Shown: piece by piece, positions 19,255 through 20,561 of the stretch
How positions within the stretch are numbered: the stretch's first letter is position 1
Layout: each line of letters opens with the position of its first letter
Position numbers and translations under genes: made by a program
Virus record (IMG/VR): IMGVR_UViG_3300025106_000016
Coordinates: 1-20,561 of that record
Origin: a virus
Reading direction: 5' to 3' (one strand)
Length of the DNA: 20,561 bases
The notes under the pieces: generated by a model
What the model was told of the DNA's origin: nothing
Database searches by the model: none
Seen by the model: only the letters and a program-made list of their open reading frames with translations

Positions 19255-20561
19255 TCAACTCCAATTGACCGCTTTTTCAATGACGCTGTCCCAGCTGAGC
19301 TTGCTTCTTTTTTCACTTCCTGGCATAACCATTTTGTCAATGTCAAAAACACGCTCTCTGATACTGTCAACCTCTCTTTGTTCCCGCAGCTTCTCTCTGA
19401 CATCTGCGACGACATCACTATTGACAGCTTCCACTTTTTGAGGTTTAAGCGACTCTTTGTGAGTCTCGAGCATCCGCTCCAAATCCTCTTCGATTGTAAG
19501 CCGTGTAAATGCGCTGAACTCTGCCGACTTGATGACGGCTCTGACCTGACGCATATCCTCTTTGAAAACCTTTTTGACCGCTTTGTACTGCTCCGCAGAC
19601 ATGTGAGCAATCTCTTTGTCGTAGGCTCGGCAGATAAACTTCCCTCCAAGGTCGAAAACAAATATCTCTTGAGCGTTGTCGATGTTCTCTCTGACCACCA
19701 CTTTGGTACCGACCGGAGGCAGTGCATCCCCGACAAAGCGCAACGCTTCGTATTCGATACCTTTCTTGCTTACCGTTCTGATCTCAGCTCCACCGGCATA
19801 CAAGACAAACTCTTCATAAGCCACTTTTCTGATTGGTGTAGCATCGGAGTTCCATCTATCCATCGGAGACTCGTTTTTGCGTCTGACACGCATGATGTCC
19901 CATTTGGCGACCTCAGTATCAAGCCTCATTTTCATTTGCTCAAATGTCAAAAGGTGCAGTTGGTTTGTCTTTTTCACATTCCCAAACTGGTCTTTTGCTT
20001 TTCGGTCTCGCTTTGGCGTTCTCTGCTCTATCATTTCACGCTTTGCCAAGCTGTTTCCGATGTATCCAGGTGTAAAGCTGATACCGCTATGCTGAACCGT
20101 TCGGAAGTGTCTCTCAACAAATCCTTTCTCATCACCGGCATAAGCGACCGCTCTGTCGTAGTCGATACCAAGACCGTTGAGTAGCTCTTGAAACTGTTTT
20201 GATAGATAGTCTTTTCCGTTGTCACCTTTAATGTATTCAGGCTTTCCGAACTTCTCAAGAGCTTTCCAAATCAAACGGATAAGCGAGAGAGCATTTGATG
20301 TTCGCTCTAAACTCATAACGCTTCGACCGCTGAACACATCAACTATTGAGAGGATGTTTGGTCTAAATGCCGCACCAGTCTCTCCGTCTCTCACCATCGC
20401 ATCAAGAGGCGATGAGTCAACTTGCCAGCACTGATTGCGTCTGATGATGAGCTCTTTTTGATTGCCCATTGCCGGTTGCAAATAGCTTTTTGCTTTATCT
20501 TCGCCAAGCGTAACCATCACATACTCAAGCCGATTGTTTTTATAGTAGTTGTCGATAAAGC
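19255..20561 (-). CDS. Mu-type DDE transposase, 5' end beyond the window
   Basis: The last 434 residues of a transposase (rve core, Mu C-terminal barrel). The frame is open up to the right edge, so the N-terminal DNA-binding domains are missing. Catalytic residues in the visible part: D48 (CWQVDSS), D113 (YIKGDNGKDY) and E149 (KGFVERHF). The spacing is D-64-D-35-E. From about 225 the Mu_transpos_C barrel starts (NESPMDRWNS...LPPVGTKVVVRENID), and the end (about 360-434) holds the helical region that in Mu contacts MuB. It catalyses strand cleavage and joining for integration and replicative transposition. Confidence 0.93.
   Translation of the reverse strand, partial: FIDNYYKNNRLEYVMVTLGEDKAKSYLQPAMGNQKELIIRRNQCWQVDSSPLDAMVRDGETGAAFRPNILSIVDVFSGRSVMSLERTSNALSLIRLIWKALEKFGKPEYIKGDNGKDYLSKQFQELLNGLGIDYDRAVAYAGDEKGFVERHFRTVQHSGISFTPGYIGNSLAKREMIEQRTPKRDRKAKDQFGNVKKTNQLHLLTFEQMKMRLDTEVAKWDIMRVRRKNESPMDRWNSDATPIRKVAYEEFVLYAGGAEIRTVSKKGIEYEALRFVGDALPPVGTKVVVRENIDNAQEIFVFDLGGKFICRAYDKEIAHMSAEQYKAVKKVFKEDMRQVRAVIKSAEFSAFTRLTIEEDLERMLETHKESLKPQKVEAVNSDVVADVREKLREQREVDSIRERVFDIDKMVMPGSEKRSKLSWDSVIEKAVNWS

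Noticed and set aside
19213-20184. Long plus-strand frame of 323 codons
   Set aside because: It lies wholly opposite the clear transposase gene, with biased residues (Ser, Phe, Leu, Cys) typical of an antisense shadow.
1-20561. CRISPR array, tRNA, toxin-antitoxin or restriction genes
   Set aside because: None seen. The only regular repeats are the 9-bp units, too short and inverted for CRISPR.

Overview
The window is the interior of a Mu-like transposable prophage, a myovirus by its baseplate genes. It holds no recognisable bacterial housekeeping gene. Neither prophage end is present: the transposase gene runs off the right edge and a tail-fibre gene runs off the left edge. The repressor, Ner, attachment ends, sheath, tube and tape-measure genes are not in view. 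The moderate, lysine/AAA-rich composition and the style of the proteins suggest a Campylobacterota host (Sulfurimonas/Sulfurovum/Arcobacter-like). That host assignment is an inference and not a firm one.

Right third (about 13.2-20.6 kb), all on the minus strand and read right to left: MuA-type transposase (partial), MuB ATPase, a row of very small and often translationally coupled genes (66, 30, 67, 38, 62 and 72 aa), Gam nuclease inhibitor, an M15-type endolysin, a 43-aa ORF, a DUF7220-like membrane protein, a 106-aa unknown, a RepA/AAA_25-type ATPase, a GemA-like regulator, a Mor-type activator and a DUF2511 lipoprotein. The lipoprotein gene ends 1 bp from the end of the head operon.

Middle (5.35-13.26 kb), plus strand: the head module. 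The order is gp37-like, gpI-type protease with a nested scaffold start, a gpD-like decoration protein, a lambda gpE-type capsid, gp36-like, gpG-like, DUF1804 small terminase, large terminase, DUF935 portal and Mu gpF-like. This block is inverted relative to the early and tail genes, and its order is permuted compared with Mu. The left part of the block (D/E capsid) looks lambda-like.

Left quarter (1-5.15 kb), minus strand: 3TM holin, a TM/coiled-coil protein (spanin-like?), baseplate V, PAAR tip, gpW/gp25, gpJ, gpI, a tail-fibre N-terminal-type protein, and a large tail fibre. The visible C-terminal part of that fibre resembles the C-type-lectin-like domain of diversity-generating-retroelement targets.

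Non-coding points of interest are a two-armed array of 9-bp repeats between the RepA-like ATPase and gemA, a 16-bp element shared by two distant promoter-sized gaps, and several hairpins. The largest gap without a gene is 196 bp (5152-5347). No tRNA, rRNA, CRISPR array or insertion sequence was seen.
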